From the NCBI RefSeq assembly GCF_000970455.1, contig NZ_LAJG01000015.1, positions 1 to 64,000 on the forward strand: a DNA stretch of 64,000 nucleotides, in the 5' to 3' direction. Below the pieces are notes generated by a model, which did no database searches, was not told where the DNA came from, and saw nothing but the letters and a program-made list of their open reading frames with translations. Origin of the DNA: Devosia soli (lineage in GTDB: Bacteria; Pseudomonadota; Alphaproteobacteria; Rhizobiales; Devosiaceae). How positions within the stretch are numbered: position 1 is the first letter of the stretch; every line of letters starts with the position of its first letter. Shown in pieces: positions 1 through 8,564 of this stretch. A program made the position numbers and the translations under genes.

Positions 1-874
1 TGCGGTCCATCATGCGATCGCCTGCCTGGTCGTGGTTCCAGTGCCAGCAGCCAAAAATGTCGATGCCTTTTCCGGTGATGCGGTTGACCGGCAAGGCGCC
101 GCTCCAGGTGACGAAGGCCAGCCGCCCTCGGGCCCGCACCAGTTCCAGGACGACGGGTGGCGCGGCTTCATTATTGCTGGTCTCGACCGCCGCATCGGCG
201 CCATAGCCGCCGGTCAGGGCGCGGATTTCTTCGACAATGTCGGGCGCGCGCGGGTCGAGAACATGCTCGGCCCCCAACGATCGCGCCAGTTCCGCCCGGA
301 ACGGATGCAGCTCCACCGCAATCACCTGCGCCCCGATCGTCCGCGCATTGACGATGGCCCCAAGCCCCACTGCCCCGCATCCCGACACGACTAGCGTGTC
401 AGCCGGCGACAGCCGCATGCGCTCCATGGCCGTAAAACTCGGCCCCAGCGCACAAAGCGCCATGGCCGCATGATCGGTCTCGATATCGTCCGGCACTGGA
501 TAGAGCAGATAATCTGGCTTGATAAGATATTGCGCATAGCCACCAAGCCCGCAGCTCGACCCGGTTTCCGCCAAGAGATCACGCTGATCGGTGCAGTGGA
601 TATGTTCGCCCGAGAGACAGGCCGGGCATTTGCCACAGCCCCAATGCGGCATGGCGATCACCCGATCGCCGACCTTGAGCCGCGCCGACGCCGCCGCATC
701 GACCACCACGCCAACCGCCTCATGTCCGAGTTCATGGCCAGGCTTGCCTGCCCGCCACGATTGCCACTCGGTGCACATTGGCCCGACCAGTATCTCGACC
801 TTGACGACATCGCCCGCCGCCTGCGGATCCGGCCGCTCCGAAAGCTGTGCCTCGCGCACACCCGTAATTTCCAC
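1..874 (-). CDS. Zinc-dependent alcohol/polyol dehydrogenase (partial, 3' end outside window)
   Basis: Medium-chain dehydrogenase/reductase that would oxidise an alcohol or polyol with NAD(P) in the cytoplasm. Visible are a catalytic-zinc Cys at about residue 34, GHE at 50-52, the structural-zinc cysteines at 80, 83, 86 and 94, and a Rossmann motif GCGAVG at 165-170. The reading frame is open to base 1, so about 290 residues are seen and the C-terminus is missing. The start chosen is a GTG preceded, 14 bases away, by GAGGAGG; the slightly long spacing leaves the exact start open. It lies just downstream of the LacI gene on the same strand and probably takes part in the same sugar pathway. The substrate cannot be read from sequence. 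Confidence 0.88.
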   Translation of the reverse strand, partial: MEITGVREAQLSERPDPQAAGDVVKVEILVGPMCTEWQSWRAGKPGHELGHEAVGVVVDAAASARLKVGDRVIAMPHWGCGKCPACLSGEHIHCTDQRDLLAETGSSCGLGGYAQYLIKPDYLLYPVPDDIETDHAAMALCALGPSFTAMERMRLSPADTLVVSGCGAVGLGAIVNARTIGAQVIAVELHPFRAELARSLGAEHVLDPRAPDIVEEIRALTGGYGADAAVETSNNEAAPPVVLELVRARGRLAFVTWSGALPVNRITGKGIDIFGCWHWNHDQAGDRMMDR

Positions 875-918
875 GCTTAGAATTTTCGCCTCCTCTCGAA
901 AAATCAGAGCTGTCTTAT

Positions 919-1941
919 CTAGTCGCCCCTTCCCGCCGTGCTGTCGCGCACGATCAGTTCGGGATCGATCATGGTCACACGCGGCTCTGGCAGCCCATCA
1001 GGCGCGGCGATCAATTGCAGCAGGCGCTCCACCGCCAGCTCCGTCACCATTTCGACTTCATATTTCACCGAGGAAATCGGTGTCGCCGCATGCTCGGCAA
1101 ATTCGATATTGTCGAATCCCATGATCGCCACATCCTTGGGCACGCGCAGATTGTTCTTCTGCGTCCAACGCAGCGCACCGATGGCAAGGGAATCGTTGGA
1201 GGCAAAAATCGCTGTCGGCCGCACCGGCATGCTCATCAGCCGGTCCATGGCCCAAAAGCCTCGGATCACCGAATTGCCCTGCGGATCGGCCAGCAATTCA
1301 GGATCGACGTCCAGCCCCGCCTCCTTATGCGCCTGGTTATAGCCGTCGCGCTTTTCGAGATTCCCCTTGGGATTGGACGTATCGATGATGCCGATCCGGC
1401 TATGGCCAATATCGATCAGGTGCCGCACCGCCCGATAGGCGCCACGGCGCTCGTCGATGCAAACCGCGTCGATCCCCGCATCGGGATCGGCTACCAGCAG
1501 CACGACCGGATAACCGCGCTGGCGGAGCCTGCGAATATGTTCGAGCTCACGATGGCTGCGCGGATAGATCAGCATCCCATCGACCTGCCGCGAGCGGAAC
1601 ATTTCGATGACGCGCTTTTCCTCTTCGAGATCATTGTTCGAAGTCGCAAACAGCGTCGAATATCCGCGTTCGGACAGCACCGTCTCGACCGCCTGCGCCA
1701 CCTGGGTCAGGGCGGGATTGGTAATATCGGTCAGCACCAGACCAATGGTCTTGGTTTCCCGACTGACCAGCGATTTGGCGACATGATTGGGCAGATAATT
1801 GAGCGCGTCTGCCGCTTCGCGAATGAGGATTTTGGTTTCTTCGGGGATGCGCGGGCTCTGGCGCAGGGCTAATGACACCGTATTGACCGAAAATCCCGTC
1901 TTGTCGGCGATGTCCTTCAGGCGGACGGTGGGTTTGCCCAT
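919..1941 (-). CDS. LacI-family transcriptional regulator
   Basis: DNA-binding repressor or activator that responds to a sugar ligand. Residues 6-27 form the LacI helix-turn-helix (LKDIADKTGFSVNTVSLAL), followed by the hinge region with YLPNHVAKSL and a periplasmic-binding-protein-like sensor domain to residue 340, the usual family length. The ATG start gives the canonical short N-terminus (MGKPTVRLKDIA). It sits between the dehydrogenase and a VOC/aldo-keto reductase pair and opposite a sugar ABC operon, so it is the obvious local regulator. CG-centred repeated sites near 2.60 and 3.57 kb are candidate operators. Ligand unknown. Confidence 0.95.
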   Translation of the reverse strand: MGKPTVRLKDIADKTGFSVNTVSLALRQSPRIPEETKILIREAADALNYLPNHVAKSLVSRETKTIGLVLTDITNPALTQVAQAVETVLSERGYSTLFATSNNDLEEEKRVIEMFRSRQVDGMLIYPRSHRELEHIRRLRQRGYPVVLLVADPDAGIDAVCIDERRGAYRAVRHLIDIGHSRIGIIDTSNPKGNLEKRDGYNQAHKEAGLDVDPELLADPQGNSVIRGFWAMDRLMSMPVRPTAIFASNDSLAIGALRWTQKNNLRVPKDVAIMGFDNIEFAEHAATPISSVKYEVEMVTELAVERLLQLIAAPDGLPEPRVTMIDPELIVRDSTAGRGD

Positions 1942-2060
1942 GATTTCAACCTACCGAAACGCCAGAGGCGGGACCTTGGTCCCCCAATATGCGGATTCGC
2001 CAAGACGACACCAGAAAATCAAAATCATGGGCAAGAATAGACACGAGAGACGGCGCTAAA

Positions 2061-2504
2061 CTAGACGCCTTCTGCGTGTAGACGCCGGATGGCCTGATAT
2101 TGCAGGCAGTCCGGATGCATTTCCATCAGTTCGATGCGATTGCCATCGGGATCTTCGAGCCAGGCTTGACGATTGCCATCAAGACCCGCCTTGGGCTCGC
2201 TGAGAAGCGTAATCCCCGCCGCCTTGATACGATCGCAGGTGGCGTCGAGATCATCGATCGTCCAGCACATATGGGTCATGCCATTGGTGTGCCAGCTCGC
2301 CGGCGCGCGATCGTTCTCCGCCCCCGGGAAAACCTCGAGATATTGCTCGTCGGTTATGCGCAGATAAACGAGCCAGGTCTCGTCATTGTCACGCTTGAGG
2401 CGCAGCATTTCGGGAAAGCCGAGCTTGTTGACGTAGTAGTCGAGCGATTTTTCAAGGTCGATCACGTTAATCGCGATGTGTCCGAGACTGGTAATGCCCT
2501 TCAT
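2061..2504 (-). CDS. VOC (glyoxalase/dioxygenase superfamily) protein
   Basis: A 147-residue vicinal-oxygen-chelate fold protein. The sequence has two beta-alpha-beta-beta-beta modules, beginning SLGHIAINVIDLEKSLDYY and ending with DPDGNRIELMEMHP; the His near residue 9, the His in MTHMCW and the Glu in RIELMEM are the expected metal ligands. The ATG at 2504 is chosen because GGAGG lies 4 bases upstream and it matches usual VOC N-termini; the frame stays open further upstream. The family includes lyases, isomerases and dioxygenases; the context of sugar uptake suggests an isomerase/epimerase-like step, but this is inference. A second VOC gene lies at 7915. Confidence 0.88.
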   Translation of the reverse strand: MKGITSLGHIAINVIDLEKSLDYYVNKLGFPEMLRLKRDNDETWLVYLRITDEQYLEVFPGAENDRAPASWHTNGMTHMCWTIDDLDATCDRIKAAGITLLSEPKAGLDGNRQAWLEDPDGNRIELMEMHPDCLQYQAIRRLHAEGV

Positions 2505-2598
2505 GTTTCCTCCCGCCGGCATTGCGGCAATGACTGTTTCCTTCCGCAAGCGACAGGCATGCGGAGCACTCTTGCACGACGGCAGAGCGATTTAGTAG

Positions 2599-2610
2599 TA
2601 ACGATAATAC
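2599..2610. promoter_or_regulatory. Candidate LacI operator upstream of the VOC gene
   Basis: The 12-mer TAACGATAATAC lies about 95 bases upstream of the VOC start. The identical 12-mer occurs again at 3568-3579, before the ABC operon. The core has a CG centre with near-symmetric TTA/TAA arms, the form expected for LacI-family operators. Assignment to the adjacent LacI protein is inference. Confidence 0.45.
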
Positions 2611-2639
2611 GATTAGCTAAATCCGACGACGCGACGCTG

Positions 2640-3452
2640 TCAATCCCATTCAGGACCCCAATCCGGATCGATGACCCGCTGAGCACGATCCACACTCTCG
2701 ATGGTGCGAATATCCTCGTCGCTCAGCGTGAGCCTCGTCGCCTTAAAATTGCTGCGAATGCGCTCCGCCTTGCCCGAGGTGGGAATGGCGATATAGCCCT
2801 TGGTAAACTCGAACGCCAAAGCCACCTGCTCCGGCGTCGCCCCATGACGCGCTGCGATCTCGGCGATTTCCGGCACTTCGCCGAGAATGCCCCGCGCGAT
2901 TGGCAGGTAGCAGGTCACCGAAATACCAGCGTCTTTACAATAGTTTGCGAGTCTTTTGTTTTGCAGGAGTGGATTGAGCTCGAACTGATTGTTGGCAATC
3001 GGCACATCACCCAGGATTGCCTGTGCCTCCTTGAGCATCGCGATCGTGAAGTTCGAAACGCCAACGAGCCGGGTCAGCCCCAGCGCATGCGCCTCACCCA
3101 GCTGCTCGATATAGACCGGCAACGGCACTTCGTTGTTCGGCGATGGCCAGTGGATCAGCGTCAGGTCCAACTGCTCCAATCCGAGGGTCTCGCAGCTCTC
3201 TCGCAGCGACGGCACCAGCGCGCCCTTGCCAAAGTTGCTGGTCTTGATCTTGGTTGTCACGAACACTTCCGAGCGCGGAAGCCCCGATCGCCGCACCGCC
3301 TCGCCCACCTGCGCCTCGGTGCCGTAATCTTGCGCCGTATCGAGATGTCGATAACCGGTCTCTAGCGCAACCAGCATAGCCTCCACGCCGGCCTCGCCAT
3401 TCCTACCATATGTCCCGAATCCCATAGCCGGGATACCGTATTGATTTTGCAT
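2640..3452 (-). CDS. Aldo/keto reductase
   Basis: NADPH-dependent reductase of carbonyls or sugars, a single (beta/alpha)8 barrel of 270 residues. The catalytic tetrad is complete: Asp38, Tyr43, Lys68 and His101 (HLDTAQDYG, TTKI, LIHWPSP). The cofactor-binding C-terminal part (AIPTSGKAERIRSNF) is also present. The ATG at 3452 has AGGAGGGG 6 bases upstream and gives the normal N-terminus; the frame runs 18 codons further upstream without support. It is transcribed away from the ABC operon and towards the VOC gene, probably under the same LacI control. Most similar in type to the 2,5-diketo-gluconate reductase group, but the substrate is not determined. Confidence 0.93.
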   Translation of the reverse strand: MQNQYGIPAMGFGTYGRNGEAGVEAMLVALETGYRHLDTAQDYGTEAQVGEAVRRSGLPRSEVFVTTKIKTSNFGKGALVPSLRESCETLGLEQLDLTLIHWPSPNNEVPLPVYIEQLGEAHALGLTRLVGVSNFTIAMLKEAQAILGDVPIANNQFELNPLLQNKRLANYCKDAGISVTCYLPIARGILGEVPEIAEIAARHGATPEQVALAFEFTKGYIAIPTSGKAERIRSNFKATRLTLSDEDIRTIESVDRAQRVIDPDWGPEWD

Positions 3453-3474
3453 GTTTTTCCCCTCCTGCCGTCTC

Positions 3475-3484
3475 GTAACGATAC
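3475..3484. promoter_or_regulatory. Candidate LacI half-conserved operator upstream of the aldo/keto reductase
   Basis: GTAACGATAC, 23 bases upstream of the aldo/keto reductase start, shares TAACGATA with the two exact repeats at 2599 and 3568. A third copy in the divergent control region strengthens the operator reading, though it is the weakest of the three. Confidence 0.35.
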
Positions 3485-3567
3485 GCGCTGCCGCCGCATA
3501 CCCCAATCACATCCCGCACTTTGAGCGCGAAAAGACTATTGACGAAATGTTTCCACTGATCCTAGTT

Positions 3568-3579
3568 TAACGATAATAC
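3568..3579. promoter_or_regulatory. Candidate LacI operator upstream of the sugar ABC operon
   Basis: TAACGATAATAC, identical to 2599-2610, lies about 67 bases upstream of the first permease start in the divergent region between the reductase and the ABC operon. This is where a LacI protein would be expected to control both directions. Confidence 0.45.
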
Positions 3580-3645
3580 TGCTTGCAAGAGCTGACGCGT
3601 CGACAGAGCGGAACAATCCGCCGCGGCGTTCAAGGGAGGACGAGC

Positions 3646-4539
3646 ATGACCTTTCGGTGGAGCCGATGGTCACCCCAACTGGCATTGGTGCCGGCTGGCC
3701 TGGTGACACTGGTTGCCTTTATTGGCGCCATTCTGTGGACGGTCTACCTATCGCTGACGCGCAGCCGCCGCCTGCCGGAATATGAGATCGACTGGTCCGA
3801 ATGGGGCCGCCAGTACGAGCGGCTGTTCAAGGACAGCGCCTGGCAGATTTCGCTGCAGAACCTCATCGTTCTCGGGCTCGGCAGCGCCCTCGCCATCGTC
3901 TTCGGCTTTATCCTTGCCGCCATGATCGACCGCGAAAAGCGCGGCGAGAGCATCTTCCGTACCGTATTCCTCTATCCCCTTGCCATTTCGTTGATCGTCA
4001 CTGGCGCCGCCTGGCGCTGGATGTTCAATCCCGAACTGGGCGTCGAGCATTTCATCCATTCCATCGGCCTCACCTGGGTCAATGCGAGCTGGCTCGCCCG
4101 TCCAGAAACCGCGATGTATGGCGTCATCCTCGCCTCAGTCTGGCAAAGTGCTGGCTTCTATATGGCCCTGATGCTGGCCGGTCTCAAATCCATCAATTCC
4201 GAGATCTGGAGCGCTGCGCGGCTCGATGGCGTCGGTCTCTTCCGGCTCTATACCGAGATCATCATCCCGATGATGAAGTTCACCTTTGTCACCTGCGCCA
4301 TCCTGCTCTCGCTCGGCGTTATCAAGGCCTATGACGTGATCGTCGCCATGACCAATGGCGGCCCGGGCCAATCGACCTATGTGCCCGCCTATTTCACGAT
4401 CCAGGCCCTCTCGGCCAAGGGCAATCTTGGCTTTGCCTCCGCCGCCGCCGTCGTCATGCTGCTGATCACCGCCGTCATTTTCCTGCCGCTCGTCCTCCTC
4501 ACCGCCTGGCAGCAGCGCCGCTCGGGAGCCCGCACATGA
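3646..4539 (+). CDS. Sugar ABC transporter permease (MalF/UgpA type)
   Basis: Inner-membrane subunit of a CUT1-type carbohydrate importer, 297 residues. It has about six hydrophobic segments, starting with LALVPAGLVTLVAFIGAILW, and the cytoplasmic EAA-type loop EIWSAARLDGVGLFRLYTEI followed by IIPMMK that contacts the ATPase. The ATG at 3646 is preceded by GGGAGG at 8 bases; the frame is open 21 codons further but without a better start. It overlaps the next permease by ATGA, marking the beginning of a four-gene operon with permease, ATPase and binding protein. The operon is probably repressed by the nearby LacI protein. Confidence 0.95.
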   Translation: MTFRWSRWSPQLALVPAGLVTLVAFIGAILWTVYLSLTRSRRLPEYEIDWSEWGRQYERLFKDSAWQISLQNLIVLGLGSALAIVFGFILAAMIDREKRGESIFRTVFLYPLAISLIVTGAAWRWMFNPELGVEHFIHSIGLTWVNASWLARPETAMYGVILASVWQSAGFYMALMLAGLKSINSEIWSAARLDGVGLFRLYTEIIIPMMKFTFVTCAILLSLGVIKAYDVIVAMTNGGPGQSTYVPAYFTIQALSAKGNLGFASAAAVVMLLITAVIFLPLVLLTAWQQRRSGART

Positions 4540-5468
4540 CCCATCTTTCCATCGCCCAAAAGGCCCTTGGCGCCGAAGTCGCCGTCCGCAGCGCACCCTA
4601 TTTTCCGCGCAAGAAGAAGGCCATCACCGGCCGCTCGATCGCCGTCATCGTGTTTCTCTCTATTTGCGCCCTGTTCTTCTGCGTGCCGCTTTATGTCGTG
4701 ATCACCACGTCCTTCAAGACCATGGAGCAGATCCGCGAAGGCGCCATGTTCGCGCTGCCCAATGTCTGGACGCTCGAAGCCTGGGACCACGCCTGGAACT
4801 CGGCCTGCTCCGGCACCCGCTGCGAGGGCCTCAAGGTCGGGTTCTGGAATTCGGTCTATATCCTCATTCCCTCCCTGATCCTCTCTATCGGTCTGTCCAT
4901 CATCACTGGCTATGCCCTGGCGCTGTGGAACGTCAAATGGGCCGGCCCCTTCCTCTTCGTCCTTTTCATCTGCGCCTTCGTGCCCTTCCAGATCATCATG
5001 TTCCCGCTGATCTCGATGACGGCCGCCATGAAGGTCTATGGCAGCATCTGGGGCGTCGCCATCATCCACGCGATCCTCGCCATGCCGGTGCTGACGCTGA
5101 TCTTCCGCAATTACTACAAGGATATTCCGCAGGAGATCATGAGCGCTGCGGTGATGGATAGCGGCTCGTTCTGGAAGATTTTCTTCGAGATCATCCTGCC
5201 GATGAGCGGCAATATCCTGATTGTTGTCCTGATCCTCCAGATCACCTCCATCTGGAACGACTATCTGATCGGGGTGACCTTCGGCGGCCTCGGCGGCCAG
5301 CCTATGACGGTGAACCTCGCGAACCTCATCACCATCTCGACCGGCACCGTTCGCTACAACGACAACATGGCCGCCGCTCTTCTCACCGCCATCCCCCCGC
5401 TCGTCATCTATTTCTTCGTCGGCAAGCTCTTCGTCCAGGGCATCACCGCCGGCGCCATCAAGGGTTGA
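4536..5468 (+). CDS. Sugar ABC transporter permease (MalG/UgpE type)
   Basis: Second membrane subunit of the importer, 310 residues with six predicted membrane segments; the first is at about residues 30-52. The EAA loop reads IMSAAVMDSGSFWKIFFEI. A cysteine pair (AWNSACSGTRCEGL) sits in the first periplasmic loop and could form a disulfide. The C-terminus ends with GAIKG, typical of MalG-type permeases that contact the ATPase. Start overlaps the stop of the first permease by ATGA, implying translational coupling. Confidence 0.95.
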   Translation: MTHLSIAQKALGAEVAVRSAPYFPRKKKAITGRSIAVIVFLSICALFFCVPLYVVITTSFKTMEQIREGAMFALPNVWTLEAWDHAWNSACSGTRCEGLKVGFWNSVYILIPSLILSIGLSIITGYALALWNVKWAGPFLFVLFICAFVPFQIIMFPLISMTAAMKVYGSIWGVAIIHAILAMPVLTLIFRNYYKDIPQEIMSAAVMDSGSFWKIFFEIILPMSGNILIVVLILQITSIWNDYLIGVTFGGLGGQPMTVNLANLITISTGTVRYNDNMAAALLTAIPPLVIYFFVGKLFVQGITAGAIKG

Positions 5469-5473
5469 CCCGA

Positions 5474-6568
5474 ATGCCCCGCGTAAGCTTCGAGCACATC
5501 ACCAAGACCTATGGCACCCTGACGGTTCTCGACGACCTCAATCTGGCGATCGACGACGGCGATTTCCTGGTCCTCCTCGGCCCCTCGGGCTGCGGCAAGA
5601 CCACACTGCTCAATCTTCTTGCCGGTCTCCTCGACGTCACCGATGGCCGCATCATGATCGGGGATCGCGATGTCACCGATCTCGATCCCAAAGATCGCGG
5701 CCTCGCCATGGTGTTCCAGAGCTACGCGCTCTACCCGACGAAAACCGTGCACGGAAACCTCAAGTTCGGCCTCTCCGCCAGCAAGCTGCCGCGCGAGGAA
5801 ATCGAAAAACGCATCGCCTGGGCCGCAAAACTCCTGCAGATCGAGCCGCTCCTCAACCGCAAGCCCGGCCAGCTCTCCGGTGGCCAGCGCCAGCGTGTCG
5901 CCATCGGCCGGGCTCTGGTGAAAAATGTCGGCGTCTTCCTCTTCGACGAACCGCTATCCAATCTCGACGCCAAGCTGCGCACCGAGATGCGGCTCGAAAT
6001 CAAGAAGCTGCACGACCAGCTCAAGTCGACCGTCGTCTATGTCACCCACGACCAGATCGAAGCCATGACCATGGCCACCAAGATCGCCGTGATGAATGGC
6101 GGCGTCATCCAGCAGTTCGGCACGCCCGACGAGATCTACGAGCGCCCCTCCAATCTCTTCGTCGCCGGCTTCATCGGCTCCCCGGCCATGAACCTGCGCA
6201 AGGCAAAACTCAGCGTTGCGGCAGGAAAGATCGAAGCGGTCTTCACCTCCGGCGTCCGCCTCGATGTTTCGGACTATCCTTTTGCCCATCCGCCCCTCGA
6301 TGGAGCTGAGGTCATCGCCGGCCTTCGGCCCGAGCATTTCACCCTCGCAGCCACCGGCCCGGTCGCTGCGACCTTTGACGTGCCCGTCCAGTATGCCGAG
6401 CGCACTGGTCCGGACGCCTCAGCCTATTTCCGTTTCGAAGACGACCTTCTTGCCCTGCGCGTCGAGCCCGATGCCGCCGCGCGGCTCAATCCCGGCCAGT
6501 CGATGGCCGTGAGTTATATCAAGGGCAAGGCCAACCTGTTCGACGCCCGAACCGGGCAGCGAATGTAG
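5474..6568 (+). CDS. Sugar ABC transporter ATP-binding protein (UgpC/MsmK type)
   Basis: ATPase that powers the importer. It has Walker A GPSGCGKTT, a Q loop, signature LSGGQRQRVAIGRAL, Walker B FLFDEPLSNLD, the H-loop THDQ, and a C-terminal regulatory OB-type domain (GLRPEHF), 364 residues. The Q-loop neighbourhood reads ALYPTKTVHGNL where most relatives have YPHMTV. An ATG at 5474, 5 bases after the permease stop, is preferred to the in-frame TTG at 5465. Confidence 0.95.
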   Translation: MPRVSFEHITKTYGTLTVLDDLNLAIDDGDFLVLLGPSGCGKTTLLNLLAGLLDVTDGRIMIGDRDVTDLDPKDRGLAMVFQSYALYPTKTVHGNLKFGLSASKLPREEIEKRIAWAAKLLQIEPLLNRKPGQLSGGQRQRVAIGRALVKNVGVFLFDEPLSNLDAKLRTEMRLEIKKLHDQLKSTVVYVTHDQIEAMTMATKIAVMNGGVIQQFGTPDEIYERPSNLFVAGFIGSPAMNLRKAKLSVAAGKIEAVFTSGVRLDVSDYPFAHPPLDGAEVIAGLRPEHFTLAATGPVAATFDVPVQYAERTGPDASAYFRFEDDLLALRVEPDAAARLNPGQSMAVSYIKGKANLFDARTGQRM

Positions 6569-6593
6569 CTGAAACACTCAGGGAGAGAGAACG

Positions 6594-7841
6594 ATGTCTA
6601 TCAAGCGATTTGCCGGCATTGCCGCCGGCCTTATGCTCAGCACCGCTTCGTTCGGTGCCATGGCGACTGACCTGGTCATCTACCATAGCTGGTCCGCTCC
6701 GCCCGAAATCGCCGCCCTCAACGTCATCAAAGGGGAGCTCGAAGCCAAGGGTCACACCTGGACCGATATCGCTATTCCCCACGATACCGGCTCCAACGTC
6801 AATCTGATGAGCCTGATCACCGGCGGGCAGCCCCCCAATGTCTTCATGGAATCCAATCCCGGCGTTTATCGCGACATCGCCGGTATGGGCCTCGGCTTCC
6901 CGCTAACCCAGTGGTTCAACGACAACGCCATCGTCGACAAACTGCCGGCCGCCGTTGCCGCCTCCATCTCGGTCGATGGCGAAATCGTCAAGGTGCCGCA
7001 GGCGCTCCATATCGACGGCATGCTCTACTATAACATGGAAGTCGCCAAGGCCGCCGGCGTTGACCCCGCCGCCTGGGATTCGACGGACGCCATGTTCGCC
7101 GATTTCCAGAAGATCCGCGATGCGGGCTATGCGCCGCTTGCCGTCGGCAGCCAACCCTTTCAGGTCGGCTATCTGACACATGCGCTCGTCGCTGCCGTCG
7201 CCGGCCCCGATGTTTACAAGAAGATCTATGGCGAAGAGGTCGATCCGACCGCGCTCGACGATCCCAACTTTGCCAAGGCGCTCGAAACGCTTCGCCTCTT
7301 TGCCAATGAAGCGGGTCCTGAAGCGCAGAACCGCCCCTGGAACGAGACCACCAACGAGGTCATCACCGGCAAGGCGCTGATGCAGATCCATGGCGACTGG
7401 ATGAAGGGCGAGTGGCTTGGCGCAGGTAAGGTCGCCGGGACCGATTTCGGCTGCATCGAAATCCCAGGTGCTCAGGCCGTGGTTGTGACCGTCGACGCCT
7501 GGGGTCTTCTTGGTGGCCAGGCTGAAGATGTGCAGAATGCCGAGCTCGACTTTGCCTCGGTTGTCCTCGATCCGGAATCACAGGCCAAGTTCGCCGCCGC
7601 CAAGGGTTCCACCCCGGTCCGTCTCGACGCCCCGGCTGAAAGCCTCGACGCCTGCTCGACAGAGGTGCTGCGCATCCTCGAAGACCCGGCTCAGCAGGTC
7701 CAAAATCCGCATAACACGGCCGATGCCGACTGGCAGGATTCGATCTGGAACGTCGTCTTCAACTTCTGGAGCGACTCCAGCATGACCGTCGAAGACGCCA
7801 TCGCCGAGATGAAGGACAATTACGACACCATCCTCGGCTGA
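6594..7841 (+). CDS. Sugar ABC transporter substrate-binding protein
   Basis: Periplasmic receptor of the importer, 415 residues. A Sec signal peptide (MSIKRFAGIAAGLMLSTASF, cleavage probably after GAMA near residue 24) precedes the mature domain VIYHSWSAPPEIAALNVIKGEL, characteristic of CUT1 glycerol-3-phosphate/sugar-binding proteins. The ATG has GGGAGAGAGA upstream. It is the last gene of the permease-permease-ATPase-binding protein operon, an order less usual than binding protein first. The ligand is not deducible from sequence. Confidence 0.94.
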   Translation: MSIKRFAGIAAGLMLSTASFGAMATDLVIYHSWSAPPEIAALNVIKGELEAKGHTWTDIAIPHDTGSNVNLMSLITGGQPPNVFMESNPGVYRDIAGMGLGFPLTQWFNDNAIVDKLPAAVAASISVDGEIVKVPQALHIDGMLYYNMEVAKAAGVDPAAWDSTDAMFADFQKIRDAGYAPLAVGSQPFQVGYLTHALVAAVAGPDVYKKIYGEEVDPTALDDPNFAKALETLRLFANEAGPEAQNRPWNETTNEVITGKALMQIHGDWMKGEWLGAGKVAGTDFGCIEIPGAQAVVVTVDAWGLLGGQAEDVQNAELDFASVVLDPESQAKFAAAKGSTPVRLDAPAESLDACSTEVLRILEDPAQQVQNPHNTADADWQDSIWNVVFNFWSDSSMTVEDAIAEMKDNYDTILG

Positions 7842-7914
7842 CACCTCCCTCCCAGCGCCGGCCGGTGGCCTACGGGCCGCCCGCCTCCTCCAAAAACTTA
7901 GAACGGACAGCCAA

Positions 7915-8394
7915 ATGGACAAGCGCCTGCTTGATGAAGACGAAGTGATGCAGATCTGCTTCGTCACCGACGATGTCGACAAATCCGCGCAATGGTTCGC
8001 TGACCTCACTGGCAAGCCCATGCCCTCGCTGGGCAAGGCGGCGGAACCGGAGGAAGCCAAGGCGATCTACAACGGCATGCCCGCTTCGGTCGGCTGCAAG
8101 ATCCGCATGTTCAAGTTCGGCAATATCGACGTGGAATTTTTGGAGCCCGGCCCCGAAAAAAGCGCCTGGCGCGACCTCCTCGAAGAAAAGGGCCCCGGCT
8201 GCCACCATATCGCCTTTCGAACCCGCAACCTGACCAAGCGCCACGCCTATCTTGAATTGAAGGGCCACAAGCTGCTGCAGCGCGGCGAATTCGACGGCTC
8301 CCACGGGCGCTACGCCTATTACGACACGGTCAAAAACCTCGGCGTGATGGTGGAGCTCCTCGAGTTCGACAAGGACAAGGAAGCGCAGCCGTAA
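7915..8394 (+). CDS. VOC family protein (second copy in the locus)
   Basis: A 159-residue vicinal-oxygen-chelate protein starting MDKRLLDEDEVMQICFVTDDVDKSAQWF, with paired modules and HHIAFRTRNL and a C-terminal VMVELLEF that would supply the metal-binding His and Glu. It resembles methylmalonyl-CoA epimerase/glyoxalase-like members in layout. It follows the ABC binding protein by 73 bases and precedes the TIM-barrel isomerase, so it likely acts in the same catabolic pathway. It is only distantly similar to the VOC gene at 2061, so the two are not simple duplicates. Confidence 0.85.
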   Translation: MDKRLLDEDEVMQICFVTDDVDKSAQWFADLTGKPMPSLGKAAEPEEAKAIYNGMPASVGCKIRMFKFGNIDVEFLEPGPEKSAWRDLLEEKGPGCHHIAFRTRNLTKRHAYLELKGHKLLQRGEFDGSHGRYAYYDTVKNLGVMVELLEFDKDKEAQP

Positions 8395-8416
8395 GGCCCT
8401 AACCTTCCCTATTTCT

Positions 8417-8485
8417 CGGTGTCATCCCCGCGAAAGCGGGGACCTCCGTTGAACAGGGGTTCCCGCTTTCGCGGGAATGACACCG
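8417..8485. repeat. Palindromic intergenic repeat (REP-like)
   Basis: Two inverted copies of a GTCATnCCCGCGAAAGCGGG-type unit form a hairpin of about 69 bases between the VOC and isomerase genes. Each unit is itself a smaller palindrome (CCCCGCGAAAGCGGGG; CCCGCTTTCGCGGG). Elements of this look are scattered in many alphaproteobacterial genomes. It could terminate, attenuate or stabilise the transcript. Confidence 0.75.
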
Positions 8486-8564
8486 TCAGAAAAAAACGTC
8501 CTCGGGCGCCCGACTGCAGCATGCCCGGATATTGCCGAACCGCCTCAACGAGGAGAGGAAAGCC

